In this document: one piece after another, positions 47,450 to 58,948 of the stretch
How positions within the stretch are numbered: position 1 is the stretch's first letter
How the letters are laid out: every line of letters begins with the position of its first letter
Source of the DNA: Heterodera schachtii
Lineage: Eukaryota; Nematoda; Chromadorea; Rhabditida; Heteroderidae
Length of the DNA stretch: 64,000 bases
Assembly: GCA_023374025.1 (NCBI GenBank)
Contig: SIJG01000005.1
Location: 852,782-916,781, forward strand
Reading direction: 5' to 3'
Notes under the pieces: generated by a model
Database searches by the model: none
Told to the model about the DNA's origin: nothing
What the model saw: only the letters and a program-made list of their open reading frames with translations
Translations under genes and position numbers: made by a program

Positions 47450-47482
47450 GTTGGGAACCGCGAAGCGGTTCCCAAGCGCTCG
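47450..47482. repeat. GC hairpin next to the GA array
   Basis: GGTTGGGAACCGCGAAGCGG followed by TTCCCAAGCGCTC folds as a near-perfect hairpin with a GAA loop. A related hairpin lies at 50869-50902. Confidence 0.7.
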
Positions 47483-47739
47483 TCTACACTACTAATTCGA
47501 TGATGTAAGTAAGTCCCCATTTTAAACTTGACTTTAATTGACACGAAAACCTGCAAAATAATAAAAAAGAGAAAATGGCTGAAAAGTAAAACAAACAAAA
47601 GAACAATTAATGTTTATGAAATTGTTTATTCTTTTTTTAGTTTTGAAATTAAATATAACTTTTTGTTTAATTTTAACCTAAATAAATTTTATATTAAGCC
47701 ATTTTAATGAAATTAAAATATGCTTTTATCGAATGTAAG

Positions 47740-48525
47740 GAAAAAGAGTGAGAGCGATACAGAGAGAGAAAGAGAGAGAAACCGAGAAAGAGAAGGGGAG
47801 AGAGAGAGACAGAGAAACACAAAGGGAGACACAAAGAGAGACAGAGACAGAGAGAAAGACAAAGAGCAAGAGACAGAGAGCGAGATAGAGTGAGTTAGAG
47901 AGAGCAAGTGAAGAGAGAGTTGAGAGAGTGACCGAGAGAGAGTGAAAAAGATAGAGTGTGACATAGAGAGAGAGACAAAGAGAGACACAAAGAGAGAGAG
48001 ACAGAGAGAAAGACAAAGAGTGAGAGACAGAGAGCGAGATAGAGTGAGTTAGAGAGAGCGAGTGAAGAGAGAGTTTAGAGAGTGACCAAGAGAGAGAGTG
48101 AAAAAGTCAGAGAGAGAGACAAAGAGAGAGAGACATAGAGCGAGAGACAGAGAGAAAGAGAGAGAAAACACAGAGAGAGAAAGAGATAGATATCGGGAGA
48201 GAGAGAGACAGAGAGAGAGAGAGAACACAGAGAGAGACAGAGAAAGGCAAAGAGAGACACAAAGAGAGAGAGACAGAGAGAGAGAGAGAGTCAAAGAGAT
48301 AGAGAGAGACATAGAGAGAGACAAAGAGAGAGAGACAGAGAGAGAGTGAGTGAGAGACAGAGAGAGAGAGAGAGACCGAGACAGGAAAGAACATAGAGAG
48401 AGACAAAGAGAAAGAGAAGGGGAGAGAAGAGATGAGAGAAAACGAAAGAGAGACAAAAAAAAAGTGAAAAGAGAGAGAGTGAGAGACAAAGAGAGAGAGA
48501 GATAGAGAGGGAAAGAGAAACTCAA
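47740..48525. repeat. (GA)-rich purine array, part 3
   Basis: Irregular GAGAGACAGAGAGAAAGA units, with longer internal near-duplications (compare 47860-47960 and 48020-48110). Confidence 0.92.
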
Positions 48526-48835
48526 AATTGTAAACAAATTTTTTTTTGTGAATTAAATTAAAAAGAATCATTTCCTTTTCTTTTTTCTTCACCACCTTTT
48601 TTTCGTAAACAAAAGTAACAAAAATGAATAACGAAATAAATTGTTGTTTTTTTAATCCCCTTAAAATAAATAATACTAAAATTCAAAATAAAATTAAAAT
48701 ATTTAGTTGAAAAGCATTTTTTGCATTTGTTAATGTTCTTTTTTCATTTTTTTAAATACTTCTATTTTAATTGCTTTTTTTAAGGATCCCAAAACATTTA
48801 AATTAAATTAATTTAAAAATTTTGCATTCGATAAA
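48526..48835. other. AT-rich gap between GA arrays
   Basis: No gene or clear element seen. Confidence 0.4.
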
Positions 48836-48837
48836 TA

Positions 48838-50758
48838 GAATTCGAGAAGAAGGTGATAATGGAAAGAAAAAGAAAAGAATAGAAAAATAAAGAAAAAGAA
48901 ATGAGAAAGAGGGGGAGGGAGTAAGAGAAGATACAATGACAGATAGAGAGAAGAAACATGAGAAAAAAGAAGAGGGAGTGAAGGAAGAAATAAGTTAAAG
49001 AAAGGGAGATAAAACAGAGTAAGAGGGACTAAAAAGAAAAGGGAAGGAGAACGAAAAAATAGAAAAGGGTGAAAAGGTAGAAGAGAAATAGAAAGAAAAA
49101 GAAGACATAGAGAATAAAAAGGAAAAGAGAATGATATAAGAAGGGCAATGAGGGAAATAACGGGGAGAGGGATGAGAAAATTGGGAGAAAATAGATCAAT
49201 TTAAAGGGGAAAAGAGAAAGGGAGGATGGGGAAACAGTGGGAAAAAAGAATGAGATAGCAGATAGAAAGAGAAAAGAGAGAAAGAAAGAGGGGAAAAAGA
49301 GAGAAAAAAAGAGAAGAGGAGAGAGAAGGAGAGAGAGAATGAAGAGAAAGAGAGAGAGAGAGGGATATAGAGAGAGAGAGAGAAAGAGAGAGAGATAGAA
49401 GAGAGAGCGAGAGAATAAAAAGAGAAAAGAAAGAAAGAGAAAAGAGGAGAAAGAGAAGGAAAGAGAGAGAGAAGAGAGTGACAGAAAAGAGGAGAGAAGC
49501 GAGAGAAAGAAAACAGAAGAAAGATACTGGGAGAGAGAGAGAAGAGAGAGCGAGAGAATAAAAAGAGAAAAGAAAGAAAGAGAAAAGAGGAGAAAGAGAA
49601 GGAATGAGAGAGAAGAGAGTGACAGAAAAGAGGAGAGGAGAGAGAAGCAAGAGAAAGAAAACAGAAGAAAGATACTGGGAGAGAGAGCGAGAGAATGAGA
49701 GAGAGGAGAGAGAGAGAGACTGAGAGAGAGAGAGAGAGCTAGAGAGAGAGAAAAAAGAAAGAAGAGAAAGAGAAGGGAAAGATAAAGAGGAGAGTGTGAA
49801 GACGGGAGAGAGAAGGAGAAAAGAGGAGAGTGAGAGAAGGAGAGAGAGAGAGAAGAGGAGAGATAAGTGAGAAAGAAGAGAAAGATAAAGAGGAGAGTGA
49901 GCGGCCAGGAGAGAGAGAAGAAGTGAGAAAAAAAATAAGAAGAGGGTGAGAAAAAGAGAAGCGAGAGAAAGAGAGAGAGAAATCAGGAGAGAGAGAGAGA
50001 GAGAGAAGAGAGAGCGAGAGAATAAAAAGAGAAAAGAAAGAAAGAGAAAAGAGGAGAAAGAGAAGGAAAGAGAGAGAAGAGAGTGAGAGAAAAGAGGAGA
50101 GGAGAGAGAAGCGAGAGAAAGAAAACAGAAGAAAGATACTGGGAGAGAGAGCGAGAGAATGAGAGAGAGGAGAGAGAGAGAGACTGAGAGAGAGAGAGAG
50201 CTAGAGAGAGAGAAAAAAGAAAGAAGAGAAAGAGAAGGGAAAGATAAAGAGGAGAGTGTGAGGACGGGAGAGAGAAGGAGAAAAGAGGAGAGTGAGAGAA
50301 GGAGAGAGAGAGAGAGAAGAGGAGAGATAAGTGAGAAAGAAGAGAAAGATAAAGAGGAGAGTGAGCGGCCAGGAGAGAGAGAAGAAGAGAGAGAGAGAGA
50401 GAAAAAAAGAGAAAAAAAATAAGAAGAGGGTGAGAAAAAGAGAAGCGAGAGAAAGAGAGAGAGAGAGAGAGAAAAAAGAGAAAGAGGAGAGTTAGAGAAA
50501 ATATTAGAGAAAAGAAAAAAAGAGAGAGCGAGAGAAGAAAGAGAGTAAAGAGAAGAGAGGGAGTGAGAGACAAAACAAAAGAGAGAAAGAGAATGGGAGA
50601 GAGAGTGTCAGAGAGATAGAGAGAGAAAAGAGAAGAAAGAGACTGGGAGAGAGAGAGAGAGACAGCTAGAGATAGAGAGAGAAGTGAAGAAAGAGAATGA
50701 GAGAGAGAGAGCTAGAGAGAGAGAAAAAGAGGAGAGAGAGAAAAATGAGAGAGAGATG
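48838..50758. repeat. (GA)-rich purine array, part 4
   Basis: About 1.9 kb of almost pure purine strand. A block of several hundred bp is tandemly duplicated: 49540-49960 resembles 49990-50400, including the AGAGAGCGAGAGAATAAAAAG segment and the rare GGCCAGGAGAGAG sites. Confidence 0.93.
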
Positions 50759-50868
50759 AATAACAAACTACTGTACGAATGAGATATCGAGACTTTTGAA
50801 ATTTTTTCAATATAATTCGGAAAAAAACTGAAAAATATAGTTTTTCATAATAAAAAATAAATAGAAGA

Positions 50869-50902
50869 GCGTTTAGGCGCCGCGAAGCGGCGCCTAAACG
50901 CT
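50869..50902. repeat. GC hairpin after the GA array
   Basis: GCGTTTAGGCGCCGCGAAGC followed by GGCGCCTAAACGC is a perfect hairpin with the same CCGCGAAGCGG centre as 47450-47482. Confidence 0.75.
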
Positions 50903-51031
50903 CGTATTTATTAAATTTGTTTTCCTTCCCATTTTCATATTTCTCTTCCCCACTCACCAAAAATAATGTCTGACCAATTCTATTTCGATTTTGTTCTTCT
51001 CTTCCCTCCCTCTCATCATACACATTTCAAC

Positions 51032-51371
51032 AGGGAAAAACCCAATTCGTACTGTTTTTCAACAACAAAAAAACGTTATAACTTTAGTTAAAGAAGACAA
51101 ATTAAACATTTTGGTATCATTCGAAAGCTTTTTTATTTATTTGCAAAAATTCAAGAAAATTTATTGTTTTTCAAAAAAGTTGTGACTAAAAAACATAGAA
51201 AATTTTCGTCCATAACTTTTTTCAATCTGAATCAAATTTTTAAACTTGTGTTTTAGATAGAGAATATTTTGAGCTATTGAATGATACCAGTCTCAGGAAT
51301 ATTTTAATTTGGTTGATTTTGACAAAAGTTATGACGATTTTTTGCCGAAAAAATACGAGTTGGGTTTCGTC
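51032..51371. mobile_element. Foldback element with 9-bp duplication
   Basis: Ends AGGGAAAAACCCAATTCGTA and TACGAGTTGGGTTTCGTC. The perfect 9-bp duplication CATTTCAAC lies at 51023-51031 and 51372-51380. The core contains TTTGGTATCATTCGAAAGC and AAAAAAGTTGTGAC mirrored. Confidence 0.82.
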
Positions 51372-51422
51372 CATTTCAACATAAGAAATCAAACATTATT
51401 TAGTTCATATTCCTCTCGTTTT

Positions 51423-51437
51423 TGGGTCATCATTTGG
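51423..51437 (+). promoter_or_regulatory. Diverged SPRY upstream motif (gene F), abutted by an element
   Basis: TGGGTCATCATTTGG resembles the family motif TGGGTCATCGTTTTGCC. Its last eight bases are the target duplication of the element at 51438-51807, so the insertion cut directly at the motif. Confidence 0.45.
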
Positions 51438-51807
51438 ACGGACCAGGCCGTTTTCGTACGGGCCGTTTTAGTACGAGCGCAAGTTTTTGGCTATAACTTT
51501 TTTCTTTGACAACTAAATCCAACAATCTTGGTATCCTTCGATAGCCCTAAGTGTCCTCTATTAGATTGCAAAATTTCGAAAAATTTCGTTAAGGTTCAAA
51601 AAAGTTACGGCAAAAAAATTTCGAAAATCAGGTTTTTTGAATTCTTCTGACCATAATTTTTTTGAACCTTAACGAAATTTTTCGAAATTTCGCAGGCTAA
51701 TAGAAGAAACATAGGGCTATCGAATGATACAAAGAATATTGGATTTGGTTGGCAAATAAATAAGTTATAGCCAAAAACTTACGCTCGTACGAAAACGACC
51801 CCGACCC
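51438..51807. mobile_element. Foldback element in the gene F upstream region
   Basis: Arms CAGGCCGTTTTCGTACGGGC and the inverse near 51782-51807. The 8-bp duplication TCATTTGG lies at 51430-51437 and 51808-51815. The core has CAATCTTGGTATCCTTCGAT and GCTATCGAATGATACAAAG. Confidence 0.78.
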
Positions 51808-51949
51808 TCATTTGGTCGATTTAAATGTAAACATTAAGGAATGAATAATGGTCATTTATGTATTTAATTTATTTTTTTGTCATTTGTTCAACAGAAAAAT
51901 ATTTCTTTTAAAAATCTATGCTTTTTTAGAGATTTTATCAAACTCAAAA

Positions 51950-54559
51950 ATGTCAATTTCGAGCAATTCAATAAATTATGGAGATGATTTCACACCAGCA
52001 GCAGCAAATGGGGGTAAATCGGAAAATTATAAGAAAAGGGAAAATTGAGAAAAACTGAAATTTTGGGATATGAAATATAATTTTTTAATTATATATAATA
52101 TTTTTAGAAGTGAATGGTGATGCAATTAATTTGGACAATGATGGACAATTTGATGGAACAAACAGTGAATCGATCACTGATCAGCAACAGCTTAAGGTGG
52201 TCGAAAACAGACAAATTGGGAGAAATATTTGAATTATACAAAAGTGATTTAATTTGTTAATTTAAATTTAGGAATTGCGTCAAAAGTTTGCCAAAATGGA
52301 AATGGAATTGAAAATGGCCAAATTGGAACTCGAAAATGTGAGTTTTGATATAAAAAAATTCGAGTAAAAAAAATTTAAATTTAGAAGGAACAAAAATTAA
52401 AGCTCCATGAATTGATTGGAGAACAGAAGGCATTGAAGGAAAAAGTGGCCAAAATTGGACAGAAAAATGAGAAAAACGGTAAAAAAAAAGTAAAGAAATT
52501 GGAAATATTTAATGGAATTATCTATCTTAAATAAGTCTGTAAAATTAATGAATTTTCATTTACGGATGAATGCCAAGTGTTTGACTGTACACCATAGGGG
52601 AAATGAGAGGGGTAAAAAAGTTACAAATTATTTTCTTATTTTACTATTAAAATTATATTTATTTCTTTTTATTTTAATATTTATTATTAAAATTTTGACA
52701 CCACAAAAAGTTTGACCTTTGAATAAAACATAAAGGGAGAAGATAATTTTTTAATTTAATTAATTGCCTAATTTAAATTTTAAAATAAATTTTTAGCAAC
52801 TTCGGACCAATTATCAGAAATGCAAAATGATCAAAAGATTTTGGAAAAAATCAGTGAATTGGAGAAGCAGCAAAAAGAACAATCAAAAGGCAAGGACAAA
52901 TTAAAACGAAAATAAAATTTGTTAATTTTAAATGTTTCCATTTTTAATTTAAAAATTAATCTGATTTTTAAGTTACTGGCGATCAATTTTCAAAAATTAT
53001 TGAAAAAATCAGTAAAATGGAAAAGCAGCAAAAAGAACAGACAAAAGGCAAGAGAAGAAATTAAAACGAAAATAAATTTGTCAATTTTAAATATTTTTAT
53101 TTAAAAATTAATGCGATTTTTAAGCTAATGCGGATCAATCGGATCAATTGTCAAAAATTTTGGAAAAAATCAATGAATTGGAGAAGAAGCAAAAACAGCA
53201 GCCGAACGAAAACACGTGCAAAGGCGAGTGAATTTGAAGCGATGAATAAATTATTACAAATTAAAAAGTTATTTTAATAGAAGAAATTTGTTACATTGGC
53301 TAATTATGAATATTTATTTAATTAAATTGCCCAATTTTAGCAATTTCAGACCAATTATCAGAAATGCAAAATGATCAAAAGATTATTTTGGAGAAAATCA
53401 GTGAATTTGAGAAGGAACAAAGGCAGAGAAAGGTGAATTATTTGTAACGGGTAAAAAATATATGTTTTAATATTTTTTATTTTATACCTTTTGGTTTTGG
53501 GGCCCAGATTTGATTTGATATTTAAAAAAAAAAGAACGCGCAGAATTTTGTGCGAGTTCTTCTGGCGTTAAGATACCAAAATAAGATGGTTCAAATTCAT
53601 TGAAGAAACCTTAACTTAAATATTGGCATTTATGCCCCCAATATAATTTTGGCGTGTACTTTTTGTAATTAGCTCGTGCTTTTGATGATTTTTTAAAATT
53701 AAAATTTAGGCCCCAAAACCGAAAAGTACCTTTTATTTAAGGCACTTTTAAATTTCCGACATAATTATTGGGATGCCAATGTTTGTGATGAGAGACTTGA
53801 AATCATTGGCAACAAAAAGCTCATTGTCCATTATAAAGGACATGCTTTTGGTATTTTTCCATAATTTACTTATTGTTAGTTATGTATATGTTCTTCTCAA
53901 AAGGTTCGTGTTCTGTCTTCGCTAAACATCCAATTTTGCTGAACAATAATTCACCCGACATTTTTTATTTCGAAATTTCAATCGGAAATAAGAAACGTAA
54001 GAGATTTTTTATTTTTTGAATATAAATTTATCAAAAATATTAAAAATAAATAATTGTTAATTATTTTTACTCAATTATTAAATTTTCAGTTTTATGTTCT
54101 TTGGATTCGCCGTCAAACAGCAGACAAAATTGTATGGATATGAAAAGGGCACTTATGCCTATGAAAGTGATGGCTGTGTTTGGATTAACGGAGAAAGAAA
54201 AAGAATAAATGCCCAATATTCCTACTGTAGTGGTGATACCGTAGGAATTGGCATCAATTCGGCCACTCGACAGATCATTTGCACAAAGAATGGACTTCGT
54301 TTGGGTTGGTAAACAAACAGTTATTAATTGAATTCTTGTCTTATAAATAATCGAATTAATTGCCTATTTTACATTAATTGATTTTTATATTTAAACTAAT
54401 TGAGAAACCTTTATCTTTTTCTTAGGTCCCTCTTATTTTCCCGTTGCTCCATTTTTTGCTGATGATCTTCTCTATCCATTCGTTTCTTTGGAACATTCTG
54501 GTGACCAAATTGAGGCGAATTTTGTGCCCATTTTTAAGTTCGATTTGAAAACTCTCTGA
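51950..54559 (+). CDS. Gene F: coiled-coil SPRY protein with a distinct N-terminus; one phase problem
   Basis: Exons: 51950-52013, 52108-52196, 52272-52337, 52385-52478, 52797-52889, 52973-53047, 53125-53223, 53341-53432, 53742-53850, 53904-53996, 54090-54304 and 54426-54559. The start reads MSISSNSINYGDDFTP; the first four exons encode acidic then coiled-coil sequence (ELRQKFAKMEMELKMAKLEL) unlike genes B-D. Four family cassettes and SPRY follow (NYWDANVC, CSVFAKHPILLNNN, FGFAVKQQTKL, IEANF, FKFDLKTL-stop). The exon ending at 53996 is one base short relative to paralogues, so the junction to 54090 is out of phase. Either a recent frameshift, an assembly error or an alternative donor explains it. 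Three cassette exons have GC donors. Confidence 0.72.
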
Positions 54560-55166
54560 GGAAGAAATATTCGCCAAAGCTGACCATTTGTTTTTATATT
54601 TTCTTCTTCAATTAATATTTGTTTTTTTGAAATTTTTAAATATAAGCTATTAAAATCGAAATTATTATTCCGCGAAAACTTTTTTCAACCCGCGCTTTTA
54701 CTTTCACTAAGTTGGACAATTGCTAAAGCTGACCCAATCCCCTGGGAATGCTAAAATTTTGATCACTCCCAATCACCCTGCCGGAGGAGTAGTCTGATCA
54801 CTAGAGCACGACTAAAAAGGCACCAAAAATCGAAAAAAAGGCATGAATGTTCCAAAAAAGGAATTAAATTTTTTAAAATAAATATAATATTTGGAAATGT
54901 ATTTTTGAGAAATTTTTCATTTCTTAAAGGTATATTTTTGAAAACAAAATTTCAATTCTCATTTGTCAAGGGTTTATTTTCTGAAATTTTTCGAGTCATG
55001 CGCCGGGCCCATTCCCCCCCCCCCGTTCTCCAAAAATTTTTCACAGAGAAAGCGCCGCAAAAAAATTGGATTTTTGAGCAAGATTGTACTTAACTATGCT
55101 TATTTCTCCCCCCCCCCCCTTACAAAAAAATTGTTATAATCCGTAATGGGAGGTGAAAAATACGGA

Positions 55167-55346
55167 CCGGTACGACTGGGCGCCAGCCAACTGGGCGCCA
55201 GCCCGGTTTTTTTTTTTTTTGGCAAGCTAATAGAGAATACGTAGGGCTATCGAATGCTTTTAAATTCATTCAACTCGGACAATTATGAAAAGAGTTATGC
55301 TCAAAAAACCGGGCTGGCGCCCAGTTGGCTGGCGCCCAGTCGACCC
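55167..55346. mobile_element. Small foldback with CTGGGCGCCAG arms
   Basis: Tandem CTGGGCGCCAGCC units at 55168-55205 face the inverse at 55309-55342, around a core with GGGCTATCGAATGC and AAGAGTTATGC. No clear duplication. Confidence 0.65.
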
Positions 55347-55805
55347 CCACCGGAAAATATTAGTTAAAACAATTTGATCGAATAATTTGTAAAAATAACT
55401 GATTTGAAGCATTTTCGCAAATGTTCTGGTTTTTGACCCCAAAATCTGATTTTTTAAGCCCGATGTTCTGATTTTGAAAAATTTTCGATCAAAGCCCAGT
55501 ATTACGGTAACTGGACTATGACTCTAAACTTCAAATAGATAATTGTTTCGCGCACTTGCTAAAAAATCTTAAACATCTCGATTAAATGTCCCTTCGTTTT
55601 GCCGTGTTTTTATACACATACAGTGAAAATGCCCCGCCTTTGTACAATTGGAATGAATTTCCAAAGTCTCAAATTCATGTTTTTTAATAAAAACTTTCCA
55701 ATAAGCGTGCCGTCAAGAAATATCAATTTCCTCATAAATTCCTGACATTAAGAAATCCAAAATAATTTTCATTTCCTCCAAATTTGTCTGTGATTTGTGT
55801 ATTTA

Positions 55806-55942
55806 GCTATTCCGAGTTGATGGCTTTATCGTCTTCTGCTGATTCTTCCTTCTTCCCATTTCGTCACTTTGAATTTGAATGGCACTGGTGTTTAATTGAG
55901 GCCTTTGGTCCCAATTTCAAATTTGGTTTAGTCGCTTTTTAA
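55806..55942 (+). pseudogene. SPRY C-terminal exon fragment
   Basis: Resembles the last SPRY exon: SSADSSFFPF, then in another frame FVTLNLNGTGV and finally EAFGPNFKFGLVAF-stop. A stop and two frame changes make it non-functional. It lies inside the TIR element 54802-56270, about 1.2 kb past gene F. Confidence 0.65.
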
Positions 55943-56829
55943 AGGAAGAAAATGCTAAAATTGAGGTTTTTTGAGAAATCTTTGTATTTTTGAGCAGCAA
56001 TTTTTGGTACATACTTTGGCCTTTTAATTTTTTTTCTTGTTAAAAATTTATATTTAAAAATTTCACTATTAGAAAAACATTATAAAATATTTAATAATCA
56101 TTTAAATGACCAAATTAAAGTTTTTTGGTTAAGTTTTACGTATTTTTCCCCTAAAAATTTTTCATGCCTTTTTTGGGATTTTCGTGCCTTTTCATGCCTT
56201 TTTTCAATTTTTGGTGCCTATTATAGTGCCTTTTTCGCGATTTTGGTGCCTTTTTAGTCGGTGTCCACTATAGCCCGAAAATTTCAAATTTGCGGATCCC
56301 GCTGCGGTTAGTTCAATAAGTCTTACAACCATTGATTTGATAGAAAGCTGCTCAAAGATTTCTCTTATTCTGTTGAATTAAAATTTATAGACAAATTTAT
56401 TGTCTAAATTTTTACGAAATTTTTATTTACAGCTTTTTATAAAATTTTTGCTAAATTTTTTAATTATATAAAGCTATCGCCCAATACCAGTTCATTAATT
56501 TGACTAAGTTTAAGCTAAGTTATACTTTTTATTATTTAAAAAAAATGAAAAAAATTTATATTTGCCATTTTTATAAAATTATTTCACAAAAAAAGCTTTT
56601 AAGGCCTGATAAATTCGCCCAATTTTCTTTTGGAGATGGATGATCTGTAAAAATGAAAATAATGTCCTGAAATGTCTTGTTGGAGATGGGGGGTGATCTG
56701 CCGTTTACTAAAAAAAATTATTTTTTATTTTTATTAAATTGTATCATAAAAAAGAGGAAGTTCAAACGAAAAATAAAAAATGAAAAATAAAACAATTTTA
56801 TGAAAATATTTTAAACTACATATTTTTCA

Positions 56830-57044
56830 CAATTTTCAGGAATCTTTAACGACTTTTGGTGGGCATAATCCCTTTTTCTGACCGTGTTCAAATTGATTTC
56901 AATTCGGCATTTCTTTCATTTTGTTTCGATGCATTGGTGGCCAAACATTTTAGTGGCATAACAAAATATGCTATTTGGAAAACAAATGAAATTGTACGCT
57001 TTTTGAATGATTTTGCTGGACTCAAAATTAACACAAATTTTTAA
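56830..57044 (+). other. Coding-like fragment of unknown family
   Basis: An open stretch of about 60 codons ending at 57044 (includes VQIDFNSAFLSFCFDALVAK and TNEIVRFLNDFAGLKINTNF) after a TTTTCAG acceptor-like site. Composition is gene-like relative to the flanks. It has no recognised domain and no neighbouring exons. Confidence 0.25.
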
Positions 57045-57149
57045 TGTTAATTAATGACAGCAATTACCAATGCCAATGCATCCGTTGCACAAAATATAAC
57101 CACATTTTTGTTCAGTGATACTTAAGTAGAATAATGGGTTGAAACAGGA

Positions 57150-57375
57150 AAGGTATCGTAAACGGTTCGACCTTTTTTGCAATTTTCATATATAACTTTT
57201 TTGGTAATTGTCTAATTGCCAAGCAATCAATGTCTGTCCTTATAAACATTTTCTAAACATGTAAAGCTTTTGAATGATACCAAGATTGTTGGATTTGGTC
57301 AACAATGAAAAAAGTTATAAAATGTTATAGTGGAAAAACATACTGGCGCCCAAACGCAGTGGACCCAATGGATCA
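57150..57375. repeat. Foldback-type core remnant
   Basis: Contains GCTTTTGAATGATACCAAGA, GAAAAAAGTTATAAAATG and ACATACTGGCGCCCAAACGC, matching the right half of the element at 16183-16557. The left half is weak. Confidence 0.45.
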
Positions 57376-57754
57376 GCACTAGAGACCGGAAATTTCAACA
57401 AATAAATTTCAAAAAATTTCCAAAAAAAGAAAAAATACCTCACATTTTTAAAAAGAAATTTTTAGGGGCTGGCGGGACGCATTAAAAGGGGCGACTAAGA
57501 TTTTTCGAATGATCAGACGGCAAAAAGAGATCGGGAATCAAATCTTTTAATGGTCCATAAATTTGACTATTTTTGCTTTTCAAAACCGCTTTTTTAGGCG
57601 CAATGGAATAAAGGGGTCCGGCGGTGCCGATAGGCGCCGCCGGGAAATTCTAGGTGAAATTTGAGATGACACCATTTATGTTTTGGAAGCCCCGCGATCA
57701 CGGCTCACGAATTTCCGTGATTGGAAATTCAATCACGGCAAGCCCTGTTGCGTT

Positions 57755-58469
57755 GGCCCCGGACTTTTCGACAGTGGACTTTTCGACAGAGGACTTTTCG
57801 ACAGAAGGACTTTTCGACAGCAAAGGACATTTCGACAGTAAAGGACTTTTCGACAGAAACACAAAAAATAATGGACTTTTCGACAGTAAACATAAAAACA
57901 AATAATTTTTATTAAAATAAATTATATTGCTTGTCAGTTTTACTAAATTTCTTTTAAATTAACATACTATAATATCTATTGCAAAATCATTATTACTAGG
58001 GCTAATATTTTTAGGTTTTAACCTAATTTTTTTTCCTGAGCTCTCAGTGACCTGAAACGCACGAAAAATGTTTTTTGGTTGTTGTTAAGCAATTTTTCGA
58101 TTTCTTAAGACCTATTTTCTAGATATTTATTTTTTAGATACACTCCCTAAAAGTATACATCTTAAGAAATGAAAAATTTTTAAAAAATCATCTCTATTTA
58201 TTTGTTTACATTCTTGAAAAGAATTTTTGAATTTAAAAATTATGTATCTCAATAATTATTTGACTTAATTTGTTGCTTTTGGATAAAATTTTAAGATTTT
58301 ACACCCCTAAATTTGAAACTTAATTACATTTTACTGTCGAAAAGTCCACTGTCGAAAAGTCCCCTCCATAAATTTAAAATATTTCTGTCGAAAAGTCCTT
58401 TGCTGTCGAAAAGTCCTTCTGTCGAAAAGTCCTCTGTCGAAAAGTCCACTGTCGAAAAGTCCGGCGCCC
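57755..58469. mobile_element. Foldback element with GGACTTTTCGACAG tandem arms
   Basis: At least six GGACTTTTCGACAG-type units at the left and the inverse CTGTCGAAAAGTCC units at the right. Flanks share GTTGCGTT (57747-57754 and 58470-58477). The interior is AT-rich with no coding frame seen. Confidence 0.8.
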
Positions 58470-58948
58470 GTTGCGTTACCATAATGATTTGAATCAACCA
58501 AATGTCGAATGGGTTAACAAACTAAAATTTTTTGAAAACGAATGTGTTTTTTGTGCATTTCTCATCAAAATAAAGCCGCAGAGTTTAAAAAATAAAAATC
58601 CTCGCTTTATTCATTAATTCTCTATTCATTAATTACATTTTATGTGTTTCACGAAGAATGACCAAGTTTGCCCGGTCAGGGTCGTTTTCGTACCGCCATT
58701 TTCGTACCGCCGTTTTCGTACCGCCGTTTTCGTACCGGGACGTTTTCGTACCATCCGTTTTCGTACCAGGGTCGTTTTCGTACCGCCATTTTCGTACGGG
58801 GGACATTTTCGTACGAGTTCTTGTACAAACGTCAGATTCAATTAGAAAAACTTAAGAACTAATAGAACCAAAATGTTATCATTTTTTATTTCCCATTCAT
58901 AAAATTTAATGTAGAAAATTTAATAAAATAACAAAATTCCGGGACAAA

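Larger units (their letters stand above)
54802..56270. mobile_element. TIR element carrying a SPRY exon fragment and a nested foldback
   Basis: Ends TAGAGCACGACTAAAAAGGC and GCCTTTTTAGTCGGTGTCCA(CTA) are inverted. No convincing duplication is seen (CTGATCAC against TAGCCCGA). The subterminal AGGCACC/GGTGCC repeats resemble 35187-36463. Confidence 0.6.

Noticed and set aside
45208..50573. Long Ser/Leu-rich or Arg/Glu-rich open frames in the GA arrays
   Set aside because: A direct product of purine-only repeats, with no conserved residues or gene context.
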